From the NCBI GenBank assembly GCA_028386065.3, contig JAKUCV010000166.1:16872-80871 (forward strand): a DNA stretch of 64,000 nt. Direction: 5' to 3'. The first letter of the stretch is position 1. Each line of letters starts with the position of its first letter. Below the pieces are notes generated by a model. The model was not told where the DNA came from. It did no database searches and saw only the letters and a list, made by a program, of their open reading frames with translations. This document shows positions 10,981-21,818 of this stretch, in pieces. This stretch comes from Turnera subulata. Its lineage: Eukaryota > Streptophyta > Magnoliopsida > Malpighiales > Passifloraceae. The translations under genes were made by a program, and so were the position numbers.

Positions 10981-13804
10981 CTAGTTGCCACCACCCCTTG
11001 AGCGACCACCCATTCTTCCACGGCCACGGCCATAGCCTCTGCCACCTCTGCCTCTTTCGTATCCAGTTCCCCTTTCATAACCACCACCTCTTTCATATCC
11101 AGTGCCCCTTTCATAACCAGCACCCCTTTCATATCCAGGGCCTCTTTCATATCCTGGACCCCTTTCATATCCAGTGCCTCTTTCATATCCAGGGCCCCTT
11201 TCATATCCAGTGCCTCTTTCATATCCAGGTCCTAAAAATGCAATAAGGCATGTTAACCTCGCATTTTCATAAAGATAAAAAGAATAAGGCATCCTCTGGA
11301 AATGCTAAATCATGATAGCAGATGCAAAGTATCCAGATTCTAGCCAATTCACAAAACGCTTCAAATCAGACAACCAACACATAAAATGAGCATCAATGTT
11401 TGAATTCGCATTCAATGAGCATAATATTAAGCACAAGAACCCAACTCACCACGATAGCCCCAATTCCTGCCTCGCCCACCACCACGGCCCCAGTTTGAGT
11501 ATCCACCATTATCTATCACAAAAATAATGAATGAAGATTATTATCCTCAGCAAAGTATATATACCCAATGATCTTATGGGAGAGATCAAAGAACAACAAA
11601 CAAAGAGCAACCGTAAACTGTCTAAGATTCATAACCAACCTTGATAGTTCCCTTGGTAGTTTCCCTGATAATTTCCATATCCATATCCACCCCTGCCCCA
11701 GTTCCGTCCCCTCCCTCTACCACGACCGCGCCCTCGGCCATATGAATCTGAAAGTCATACGTTGCACCGTTACAAAAATGTTGGGCCAAAATATATAATT
11801 TAATCACTGCTAGTAAACTTCTTAGAGAAATTACCTTCATTAACAACATTATATTGAGGGCGTCCTTGCCTGGGTTGTTGCTGTTGCTGATACTGTTGCT
11901 TTGGTTGTTCTGCTACATGTGGAGCTTGGTACCTGTATATAAATTATGGTAAATGATTGGAATACAGAGGTAAGCAGAACTTTCACAGAACCAAAACATA
12001 ACATTTTTGGCATCAAGTTACTGAATGACCATGAAACAGGCCATGTTCTCATAGAAATCCCAACTGACAAACGTAAGAGAAACCACATCATCAATGTCAT
12101 CACTTTGATTATTTTTTTCAGAGTTAATCTTCCAATACGAGAGAAAACACCAGCCTGCACACATGGCATGCCTTTTCTCATGAATTCACATACTAGACTT
12201 TGCAAAACATATGCATAATGAATGAGCTTACCCAGGAGAGTTTTTGTTTAGCTCTTTGAAAGATAAGGTGATTGTAATCATTGAGACCTGGCGAGTCTGC
12301 TCCACACTGCATCAGAAATCAATGATTAAAAATCTAAAAAACCATATCAAACACAAGCATGTGTGCGCCCACATATTACTGCCAGGCACACACAGGCATT
12401 CTGGCAAGCATGGATACACCTTTCAATTACAAACAAATTGAAAACTTACGGTACAAGACCCTCTTCAATCGGTTCCCAAACATCAGTTATGCTCACCGAA
12501 CTGATGGCAGTATCTTGATGCAAACGTGGATTTCTTCTCTGCATCAGGATACAAATAGCTAGCTGTTCATTACACTGAGAAAGAGAGAGAGAATGAAAGA
12601 TTCTACTATATGTGTTGAAACTGGACCAACCTTTATACCCTCTGCAACAGATACCGTCTTGTTGATTGCCTGTCCCATTGCTTTCAGGACAATCTCTTTC
12701 GCATGTTTCTCCTGGTAATGATAGTCCATTGATTTAGTATTTATATCATGGAGAAGAAAAGCAACATAAATAAAATAACAGGACAGGGACCAAAACATTA
12801 TCATGCACTTTGAAAATCCAGCTGTAAAGACGTGATTCATTACAAAGATAAAGCAACGAGCATGCAATCTAAATAATCAAAAGACATCTGGCTTGCAACC
12901 TATCTTAAGCAGGGCAAGTTTAGCCTTGCCGCTGAAAGCATCACATACCGAGTAGCATTTCATGACGTTAGCATGTTTAGGAAGAATGTCAACCAAAATC
13001 AGTTGGCAGTTAAAACAAGAGTATAGAAGAGATAATTAACCTTAACCCCCAATAAATAAATAGGTTAAAACATTGTTCAAATTGCAACGCACCTATACCA
13101 ATAACTAGCATCCAAATTCCAAAGGACGGGTTCTCAGAGGTCTGGACTATGTATTGAATCATAATTTCACAACAAAAATAGACAGTGGATTGCGCCTCAG
13201 TGATGAGTCCAGGAAAGCCATCGCATTCCGGAATAGCCAATTTCATTGAGAAACAGATACCAACTATAGGATAAGCACAAGCAAATCCAAACAACTAAAC
13301 ATTAAGTGAGCCTATTTGCAAAAACCAAAATTAACAGAGCAAAAGTGCAGCTAAATGTAAGGCCACAAACCCAATGGAGGTCACCCATTACATAGATTAA
13401 AACCCAGCGCCACATGAAGAGAATGCACCATCAAAAAGCTAAAACTCAACCAAAACTCTAACAATCCATAGAGACAAAAGCTGCCAATCACGATCGAAAA
13501 CCAAACCAAAGGAAACAAAGAAAACACACACAATACGCACAAGATAACACAAAATTAACAAATACCCAATTCCAAAAAAAAAAGCGAATCCCCAAAAAGA
13601 AACCCTAGAATCCGGAGAAAACAGGGATAAGAGATACAGAGAGCGGATGCGGTTTCTGTATGGGAATATAGGTTGAGTTACCTGGAGGAGTGAAGTGGCG
13701 TAGCTGATATAGTTCCTCACAGGACCACCAGAAGTGATTCGGATCTCGTTCTCGTTTATGGGAGACTCGGGCTTGGGCTTTTCGACTCGGGTATACCTAT
13801 CCAT
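10981..13804 (-). CDS. ALBA-domain protein with C-terminal RGG/GYERG repeats
   Basis: Eight minus-strand exons (13804-13682, 12711-12631, 12538-12450, 12306-12232, 11932-11835, 11747-11640, 11512-11450, 11231-10981) sum to 888 nt and keep frame throughout, giving 295 residues. Residues 1-110 are the Alba fold: MDRYTRVEKPKPES, NENEIRITSGGPVRNYISYA, then EIVLKAMGQAINKTVSVAE, SSVSITDVWEPIEEGLVP and QVSMITITLSFKEL. A Gln-rich linker, GRGRGRGRG blocks and ten GYERG units follow. Plant long ALBA proteins of this type bind RNA and R-loops and have roles in development, male fertility and heat stress. The tail is a typical disordered arginine-methylation, RNA-binding tail. The start matches the family start exactly. 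Confidence 0.96.
11050..11229 (-). repeat. 18-bp coding minisatellite in the ALBA gene
   Basis: Ten in-frame copies of a six-residue unit, [P/T/A/G]GYERG, inside the last ALBA exon. Only the first residue of the unit varies (P, T, P, T, P, P, A, T, G, T). At DNA level the 18-bp unit is well kept, so unit number could change by slippage or unequal exchange. Confidence 0.9.
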
Positions 13805-16365
13805 GGCTTCTTCTTTCTTTCTTTCTAGGAAGAGAGATAGAGAGAGGAGAGAGGGGGTGACAATGGTAGAGGGAGAAACCAAACCCTTTAAAACCCTAAC
13901 TAGTAAAAGCAACACAGAGAGAGATGGTAAATAGAGGGACTCTTTCAAAATCTAGAGCCTCACCCCCCTCATTCCTTTTATTTATTGTTTTTTTTTTTAC
14001 TTTTCTCCTTTAACAGCCTTTTTCCCGTCACACCAATTTTCACCTCTTTAAAGTGTCAGTGATAATCTACGTTAAGACTCGCGGTTGGCGCGTGGCCTGA
14101 ACGGATGGTGGGGATTGGGCGGTGGTGGTTCTGCGAGTTGTATGATTGGTTCGTGGGAACAGTGTGCGTTTCTTGGTGGTCTTCTTATGGTTATTACTTG
14201 GGCCCGAAGTAAGAACGGTTGGGAATTAACTTTCAGTGAAGGGAACAGATGGGGTAAATCACGGAAGACACCTGAGCCCAAGCCCAAATGTCAGGCGGGC
14301 CCTTGTTTGATGTTTTTGGTAAAAAAAGTTCTTCAGGATTCATTCAGCCCAAGTCCCTGATTTATTATTTACTGAATCTTTTGAATTCGAATAATAATAT
14401 TCTTAAGTTATCATTAGCCAAAGCTGCAGATACTTTAACGTTTAAGGTTAAAGAACTACAATTATAATCAATATGATTATCACCAAACTGAATCCTTAGT
14501 TACAACTTGGAAGATTGTAGCCTAACACAAACTGTAAGGGGCAGTATAATAATTATAATATATTAACAGTGAAAGAGGAATCTAAAGAGAAAGGTGATTG
14601 ATGAGGTTTTGTAGTGATTATTACAATTGGACCAAGTTTAGCCTTTTTAGCCGACGACTTCGAAGATCATTCCACACATATAGATAGATAAGAATACAAG
14701 AAGACCTGATAGGCCGGGCGCTACCCCTACTTATATTGAAATATATTTTTCTTACTTGCGATGAAATTTGGTCACTGCTCCTAGTGCTCAAATCGGAGGT
14801 CTACTTTCCATGGAGACAAACATGAAGAATTTTATGGCAGACTGAGATAGCATCCGTGCCACTCACCTTAACAACATCAAACGTTAGCATGATTGTTCCC
14901 TTGGCCTATCCTCCTATTTTTTCCAAGGCATTATTCTCATCTACCTTTCACTGATGGGGCTGCTTCATGCTCAATAGCAACTAATGCATTCCATATATAG
15001 GTTAAAAGCAAATAACACCATTAGCAACGGACCTTATGCATTTGTCTATCACCATTTTCTCTTCATAATATTCATAATTCACTAATGATGCATCTTATAC
15101 TTCAGATTAGATATTTATGGGAGCAATTGACCTATTGCCCATTCACTACCGATACCAGAAGACAAAAAGACACCTTCCCATCTATTTTCTTTACCAGTGC
15201 TCCCCATAGTCTCTCGGCATAATTCATGCAAATATCATGGGATGACAAACTCTGAACCTTCTATGTCTGCATAGGCATTCAGGCAAAAACAAAAAAAAAA
15301 AAAGAAAATGAAATTTGAATTGAATCTGAGATATATGTCATCAGTTAACTTAAAAGCAATGCTGCTCAACAAAGCATGTAGATGTTTAAGATACAGCTCC
15401 GAATTGATCAAAAATCTACTGGACTTCGAAACTCTTTTACAAATTGTTTCAAAAATGTGGAACAGGTACTATGAGTGCCATGTTCTACCAAGTATGACAA
15501 ATCATCCAAACTAATCACGATGATCCCATGATATCTCCACGAAATTCTAGATAAAACAAAGGCACTAGGCAAGTAGATTTTTAATAGAAGTGGGGATCTT
15601 ATATCGATAGCAAGTATAGAAGCGACCATAAATTCGGATGAAACCTTATATAATCTTGGTTAACAGGATACACTTCCGGAGCCAACAAATATCAGGGCTT
15701 GAGCTGGGAGACACCACTAGGAAATAATTGCTAATAAGAGGCTCAAGCATTTTGAAATCCAGCCAGTTAAACACGTTAATAGTAGGGATAAACTGAATTT
15801 TGGAAGCCCAAGAAGGTAAGAAGAATTTAGGATTGTAAGAAATTTAGAACCTCAATCAGCAGCAGTGTAAATAAATCAAATCAGGAAGTTATGAATTCAG
15901 ATCAACCATGAAGCAACCATGGCAATGAAAGCAACTGGGAAAATTCTGCTTACAAAACAACTCTAGGTAACAGCTACACCTTGAATATATCCAAAAGCAG
16001 CAGAAGTTTTGACTGTTTATAATTTATGAATAAGCATTCATCCATGCGAGATATTCTATTGCCGAAGTAAAAGATTAAGCCGTTCATGGAAAGAAACCTC
16101 CTGTCAATCAAAATCAACTAGGGAGAACGAAGAAGTAACACAGTGGTAATTTGTGGATGTCTGGGAAAATTCCCGCAAAGGTAACAAATAGAAATTCATA
16201 TTCAAATCAAAACATCACCCCTGATCTTGGAAACAATAGTATCTTCTATATATGCTAATCGAACTAAGTTAATCAAATACCAGAAAAAGAAAAACGAAAC
16301 ATTCATTACAAGGATTACATTATACCAACTAGAAAACAAGAACTTACTCTATCGGAGAAGGGAGG
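13805..16365. other. Intergenic between ALBA promoter and F-box gene 3' flank
   Basis: The first 150 bp upstream of the ALBA start are pyrimidine-rich on the minus strand, as in many plant leaders. The rest is A+T-rich with only short open frames (14085-14360, 15308-15514) that resemble nothing known to me. Confidence 0.5.
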
Positions 16366-17511
16366 CTACATCATGCTATTAATCCCATAGTCTTCATCTC
16401 CAAAAATGTTACGTTGCGAAACCGTGGAACAAAAGCTGATAACTTTGTGAAACTTGTTGACAGTAGATGCCAATGGAGGCACTCTCCTCCAGCTACACTT
16501 GCTAGAATCCCCACCCTTACCAATCTCACAGACGCAAGCAGGGTATTTCTTATGATACTCCTCATTGAACACATAAAGAAGACTCCCCGTTCCTACGCAT
16601 TTCAAGCTTGCAAACTTATCATCCTCCTCATAATCCACCAGCCCATATAATAAATCCTGAGGCATGATCGTGATCTCACTGAACTCCATGCTCTTCTCGT
16701 CAACCCTCCATATAGTAAACGACGGGCCACGGGGGCCGTTACACATTCCCGCCAAAACAAGCAGTTCTTGACAGGCAATCAGGAACGCGAAAAGTACACC
16801 GGGAGGCCTCAAGGTCTGGACTTGGGACCAAACCCGGGTACCCAAATCGAAGGAGGAGACGAAGAAGGAGTAAATCCCGAAAACGAAGAACCTTCCGTCG
16901 AATAGAGCGGAGGACAAGGTCTGGGAGGAGTTGCCGGAGCGGAAATCGGCGGGTAAAGGAGGAGCGAGGTCCCAGGAATCGGTGCAGGGGTCGTAAATCT
17001 CGACGGCGAGCCTATCCTCGATGTCGACGAGGCCGCCGATGAACCGGACGCCGCCGACGATGATGAAGCTGGGCTTGGTGGGGGAGGAGGAGGCGCGTGA
17101 GAAGAAGACGCCGAGGAGGGGGTTGATGCGGGAGTAGTGGAGAGGGGAGGTGGGGAGCCAGCGGGGGTTGATGAGGAGAGGGGAGAAGGAGAAGGAAGGC
17201 GCGGTGGAGAAGAGGAAGCCGGCGGTGCCGGAGAAGTCGTGGGCGGAAGGGGGGAGGAGGGAGAACCAGGAGTCGGAAGAAGGGTCGAAGGCGAAGGACT
17301 GGTTGTTCTTGGGGGAGATGTTGTGGAGGCCGTGGAGGAAGAACCAGGGGCGGCGGTGGTGGTCGGGGTGGAGGGGAGGGAAGGTCGGGGAGGAGATGAG
17401 GGCGTGCCAGTGCTTGCAGACGGCGGAGGCGCGGAGGAGGGAAGGGACGGGGAGGTGGGAGAGGATGAGCTCCGTCATGTCGGAAGTTAAGGAAGAGAAG
17501 GGCTCAGACAT
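16366..17511 (-). CDS. F-box/kelch-repeat protein (intronless)
   Basis: A single 381-codon frame. Residues about 8-45 are an F-box ([20 protein letters not shown], then [10 protein letters not shown]), which would dock to SKP1 in an SCF ubiquitin ligase. Residues about 80-330 look like a degenerate kelch propeller: [52 protein letters not shown] and LLVLAGM, with the usual aromatic and GG pairs. Such proteins choose substrates with the propeller; the substrate cannot be predicted. The layout recalls the Arabidopsis At3g24760 type. The 5' half is very G+C-rich with third-position bias, unlike its A+T-rich surroundings, which produces long spurious frames on the plus strand. Confidence 0.9.
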   Translation of the reverse strand: MSEPFSSLTSDMTELILSHLPVPSLLRASAVCKHWHALISSPTFPPLHPDHHRRPWFFLHGLHNISPKNNQSFAFDPSSDSWFSLLPPSAHDFSGTAGFLFSTAPSFSFSPLLINPRWLPTSPLHYSRINPLLGVFFSRASSSPTKPSFIIVGGVRFIGGLVDIEDRLAVEIYDPCTDSWDLAPPLPADFRSGNSSQTLSSALFDGRFFVFGIYSFFVSSFDLGTRVWSQVQTLRPPGVLFAFLIACQELLVLAGMCNGPRGPSFTIWRVDEKSMEFSEITIMPQDLLYGLVDYEEDDKFASLKCVGTGSLLYVFNEEYHKKYPACVCEIGKGGDSSKCSWRRVPPLASTVNKFHKVISFCSTVSQRNIFGDEDYGINSMM

Positions 17512-18853
17512 CGTGGGTGGTTGAGGAAAAGTGGAGAGGTAGTTAGCTTTGAGGCGAGAGAATCAGAGAAGAAGATAGGAGGAAGTAGGTGGGAAATGTG
17601 AATTCACTTCACTATATTGAAATGAATTGGGTTTTTGTAAATTTGTAGTGATAGGGACAATGGTGGAGTTGGATTTTCAACTTTTGGAGCAGTTTTTGCG
17701 CTCTATTTTTGGCTGGTTTTTGGTAGGGAGTCCTTGTCTTGTGTTCTTTTTCCTTCTTCTTCAGTAGGAGTATAAAATTGTTGCCTGCATGTTTGTGGTG
17801 ATAATTTGGGTTCAATCGGAAGCTATTCTTCTTGTTTAGATTTTAGCAAAGCAAAGGGACATAGGAAATGTCGTTAAGGGAGGATTGACCAATGTAATAA
17901 CTGGGTTCTAGAACATTGATTGGTACTCCTTCCTTGTCGCATTTCTTTGCTCTGCCATTGCTATAGCCGAAGCCACAGCCTAGCTAAATGGTAACGCTAG
18001 TTAGAAAGTCTCTGCTTTCCTGGTAAAGAAAGCGGGGGATTGGAATTCTTCCCTCTCATCATGAATGAATTGCGACCATTTTCCAAAAGAAGTGCCGTTT
18101 TTTATTTGGGTATTTATTGTTCCACAACCACCGTTGTGTTAAGCAGCAAGCGCATACACACATTAACATACAATTGTCACACTCACAATTTATGTTACTG
18201 AGAGAGAGCTACGAACACCACAACCACAACCACAACCACGGCGCTCTCCAACATGCAATAAGTAATGGAATAAAGATTCCACCACATCCATCATCAGTCA
18301 TTAATTCATCATCACCTTTCGGGATGAAAGGGTACAACAACTCTTTCTAGTGCTACGATAATTTTGTGGATCCCATTTTAAACTCGTAATCATTCAAGTT
18401 TTCCCTTTGATCCCATAAATGAATCATAAGGTCAGGAGCCACCCCCAAGGAATTTTTTTTTTACTTTTTTAAGCTAATACAAATTCAAAAATTTTTTTTT
18501 GATGCATTTTTTTGTCCATTATTTTTTTAATTACTGTCAAAAAAATTATGGTGAATTACTAAATATATTTCTTCTTAAAATGAAACCAATCAGGCTACAA
18601 CTGTAGAACTCAACAAAGCATTTAGAAAATCTCAACTTATCCAGTATCAGTTACGGATTATGAAGAAAATAAATTATGTTATACAAAAAAAGAAGGGAAG
18701 GAAAATTTTGTTAGAAAAAAAGAATAAAATTATCAACATCCCATCGGAGCCTGTAGCCTTAAGGCGTATGTTAGATTGGGCCCGAGTGTCTAATCTATTG
18801 CGTTTTCACGGATCAATTTTGGGCTTGACCCGTTTCAGTTTTTCCCCTTCGTC
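17512..18853. other. Intergenic, F-box promoter side
   Basis: No gene seen. The open frame at 18117-18350 is His/Asn-rich and built on a simple repeat (cacaac units near 18215-18240), so it is unlikely to be coding. Confidence 0.5.
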
Positions 18854-19058
18854 TAGGACTGAGCAAATTTCGGTTGCCATCCCTTTTTCCCCTTCGTCTA
18901 GGGCTTGACCCGTTTGAGTCAATTACTGAATTCGAAATTTAGTATTCGGTAAACATGCATTTTTGGTTCAGTTCGGCAATGATTTCTTGAAATTCGGAAA
19001 GCCAAATAATAAACATTTCGGTTTGATCCGGTTCGAAATAACCGAATGCTCAGTCCTA
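18854..19058. mobile_element. Short hAT-like MITE
   Basis: A 205-bp element with perfect 12-bp terminal inverted repeats TAGGACTGAGCA / TGCTCAGTCCTA. The flanking 8-mers are ccttcgtc and ccttcttc (7 of 8 equal), as expected for an old hAT 8-bp duplication. Internal sequence holds further copies of the TTCGGTT motif next to both ends. It has no coding capacity. Confidence 0.8.
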
Positions 19059-19149
19059 CCTTCTTCTATCCTTCAGGGTAGGTATTCACAAAGAAGATAA
19101 AAAAAAGGATATCGATGTTTGTCCAGTGTATACTATAGATTATAATTAA

Positions 19150-19665
19150 GGCATAAACCCCAATTTGATGTCTTATACACCTTAGTTTAATTTACTTCCT
19201 GAGTTTTCGTTTAGGTCAATTAAATATTTGTATTTGTAAACTTGGGTCAATTTATCTCCAAAAGTTTCAATGATCAATTGAATATCTATGTTTGTAAAAT
19301 TGAGTCTATTTATCCCTTGACCAAAGTCGTAGTTAAAATTAAGTCCACTTAATATGGATTATGGATTTAGTGAATGATATATCATGCCAAAACTTGACAA
19401 AGATTAAAATTGTTCATAGCAATGAATTAAGTGACACAGGTGAATAAGAAATTGCATATCTCGACTCTTAATTGGTCCAATTTTGCAAATTCATTGGCCA
19501 AATTAATCCAATTTTACAAACACAAACATTCAATCGAACCAAATTGAAATTCAAAGGGGCAAATTGACCTAATTTTATAAATACAAATATTCTATTGATC
19601 CAAAATAAAAACTATGTGAGCAAACTGATCCAAGATGGCGAAATTGAGATTTTTGCCTATAGTCG
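19150..19665. mobile_element. Foldback-like repeat with long imperfect inverted arms
   Basis: The left arm (cataaaccccaatttgat, then ...gtcaattaaatatttgta...) and the right arm read on the opposite strand share the same order of motifs over roughly 150 bp with many mismatches. This fits a Mutator-like or foldback MITE. Exact ends and target duplication could not be fixed. Confidence 0.5.
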
Positions 19666-20222
19666 ACGAAAGCAACCTTTACCTTGAGATCGTATTGTAA
19701 AGCTATTCCTTTTGACAAATATTCTAAAGCTATTGAAAAAGGATTTTTCTATCTTGTGCCCTAGGGTACATGATAAGCCACTTAATAAGGAAATAAATTT
19801 TCACAATTAATGAATATCATTCCCCTGAAAAATAACCTTTCATTGTTTTATATTGAATTAATTACACAACAATCATTGTTTTTATTGAAAAAAATAATAA
19901 ATATTGGTTTCAATCTTTCAGACATATAGGCAATATCCCCAAGAAAGAACATGGGCCAGATACCCGCCGGAAGTTCAGTCAACTATGCAAACGACAGATT
20001 GATTAGGTTGCGAACGCAGGGCATCTTCACAAAGCTACTTGCATTTTCTATTTTTCTAATCAGATCATTACATAAGTTAAAAAAATTAATTTTACAGCTA
20101 AGTCATTTAAACATCTCCAAGAAAAAGGCCAAAAAAAAAAATCTACTAAGTAGCTCGTAGAATGCCACATCATGTCTAAGCACTTAATTGAACCACGGAA
20201 AATCATCTCAACGCCTTTTCCT

Positions 20223-21729
20223 TCACAGCTCTAGCTCTAGCACCACAACTGTCCATCAAAAAAATGTACCATATTAGTTAATTGGTCGGGGGGTACGTAG
20301 AATGAGACAGCCTGAGAAGAACTAATTAATGGTGTGTGAAACTCACATTCAGAATCTGTAGTGATCCAGTTTCCTTTTCTGTCGTGGGCAGGAGTGGAAT
20401 TCAGTGATGATAGCATGTTCAGGTTCTGATGATCATTCCTGGAAGAAGCCATTGAAAGGCCGGAGCAGATAGAAGAAGTGGTGGAGCAGCTCTCAACTTC
20501 CCATCTGAAACTTATCTTGGGGGACTCAACGCTGAGTTGATCATCATCTGGTACTGCTTTAAGGCTTGCTCGATTCCGAAACTGCAGAACCTGAAATGTT
20601 GTACTGATTTTAGGCTCTAGCTTAGGTTTCAAGAAACAATTCTGGTTTTGCATATATTAGTTGTCCCGTTTTTTCCATTTAAGCTACCAAATTTGCTGTG
20701 TAAGGAAAATAGTATCCAACTATTCAAGTAATTATACTTCTCGGTCAATGAGCTGATAAATAAGGAAAGTTTTGTAGGCCAGAAAATTGTACTAAAGAGG
20801 ATGGCATGTCTCATTTGATACAATTATGGAGGAGAAAATGACCATGAAAATTAATGGCTTAAAACAATTCAGGGAAATATCAAACCTATATATGGTCAAG
20901 AGGTTTCTTAACATTGCTGATTTGATAAAACAGTCTTCAACCATTTACCTTTCGGCCGATAAATTTTCCTCCTTTCTCTGATTTGGCAGCGGCAGCCCAT
21001 CTCAGTAGCTCCTTCATTCTTGAAATGGCTTTGGTCTTGTCCGGTTTGACCTTATCTTTCTGCCCTAAAGTGCCACATTGGTGGGTTGTGCTGGTTGAGG
21101 ATGTGACTGATGTGTCGCTTACTGGTAGAACTTTGTTACCAACATGAGCTGTTGAATCCACCTTGGTGGTCATGCCTTCTTGTTCTTGAGCTGTGTCTTC
21201 TTTCTTCATTTTGGTAGAACGCATCCAATGCTGCCTACTATGGAAGTTATTAACTCTTTTTAGATCGATTGTGCTATAGAAGCATGCCTTTGCAACATCT
21301 TTTCTGCATAGAAGTGCGAAAGGAGAAAAACTCTTGGGACCAAATCTACTGTTTCTGACTCTTTTTGGTCTTCGATGACTCTGGCGATACTTAAACAAAA
21401 CTATAGTTTTCTGCTCATCTTTTTTGTCTGAAGTGGAGGCGAAGTCACAAGAAAACATGCATACGATGAAGGAAATTAGTAACTTGGTTAAATTGGAAAG
21501 AAATGCAACTTGTTCGAGAGCTAGCAATTGATGGGTAGCATGATCCTACGTACCATCAATAGTCCCTTTTGTGGCAGGGCTGCAAGTATTTTCTCCTGTT
21601 TCTTCATGTGCTGCCTTAAAGAGCCAATTGAGAATCTGCTAACAGTAAGGATATGGGAGATAAGTGATCATGATGTGAATACTAGAAATGTAAACAGCTC
21701 ATACTGTTGTTTGCAAAGCTCACCTGCAT
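20223..21729 (-). CDS. Uncharacterised plant protein with WITTDSEFVVLEL C-terminus
   Basis: Five coding exons were rebuilt on the minus strand: 21729-21724 (6 nt, ATG CAG), 21635-21554, 21427-20949, 20590-20347 and 20248-20223 (26 nt). All borders are GT-AG, the sum is 837 nt, and the frame stays open for 278 residues. Features include a basic region ([11 protein letters not shown]), a helical [20 protein letters not shown] segment, a Ser/Thr-rich stretch around [13 protein letters not shown] and the terminal [17 protein letters not shown], a tail I associate with a plant-only protein family without a known function. There are no membrane segments or catalytic motifs. The microexons explain why open-frame scans miss both ends. 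A TATATAAG box only about 25 bp above the start leaves the first exon less certain than the rest. Confidence 0.8.
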
Positions 21730-21786
21730 GTCTGATATTTTAACACCTCTACTTATATAGTACGTAAATTTTCTGTAGGGAATATT

Positions 21787-21818
21787 TGTGTGTATGTGTG
21801 TGTGAGAGAGAGAGAGAG
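21787..21818. repeat. (GT)n(GA)n microsatellite
   Basis: Alternating GT followed by GA dinucleotides, just upstream of the uncharacterised gene; GAGA-type tracts are frequent in plant promoters and leaders. Confidence 0.85.

Noticed and set aside
10872..11246. Plus-strand frame rich in FHIQ units
   Set aside because: Antisense shadow of the ALBA GYERG repeats.
17137..17524. Gly/Glu-rich plus-strand frames
   Set aside because: Antisense shadow of the G+C-rich F-box gene.
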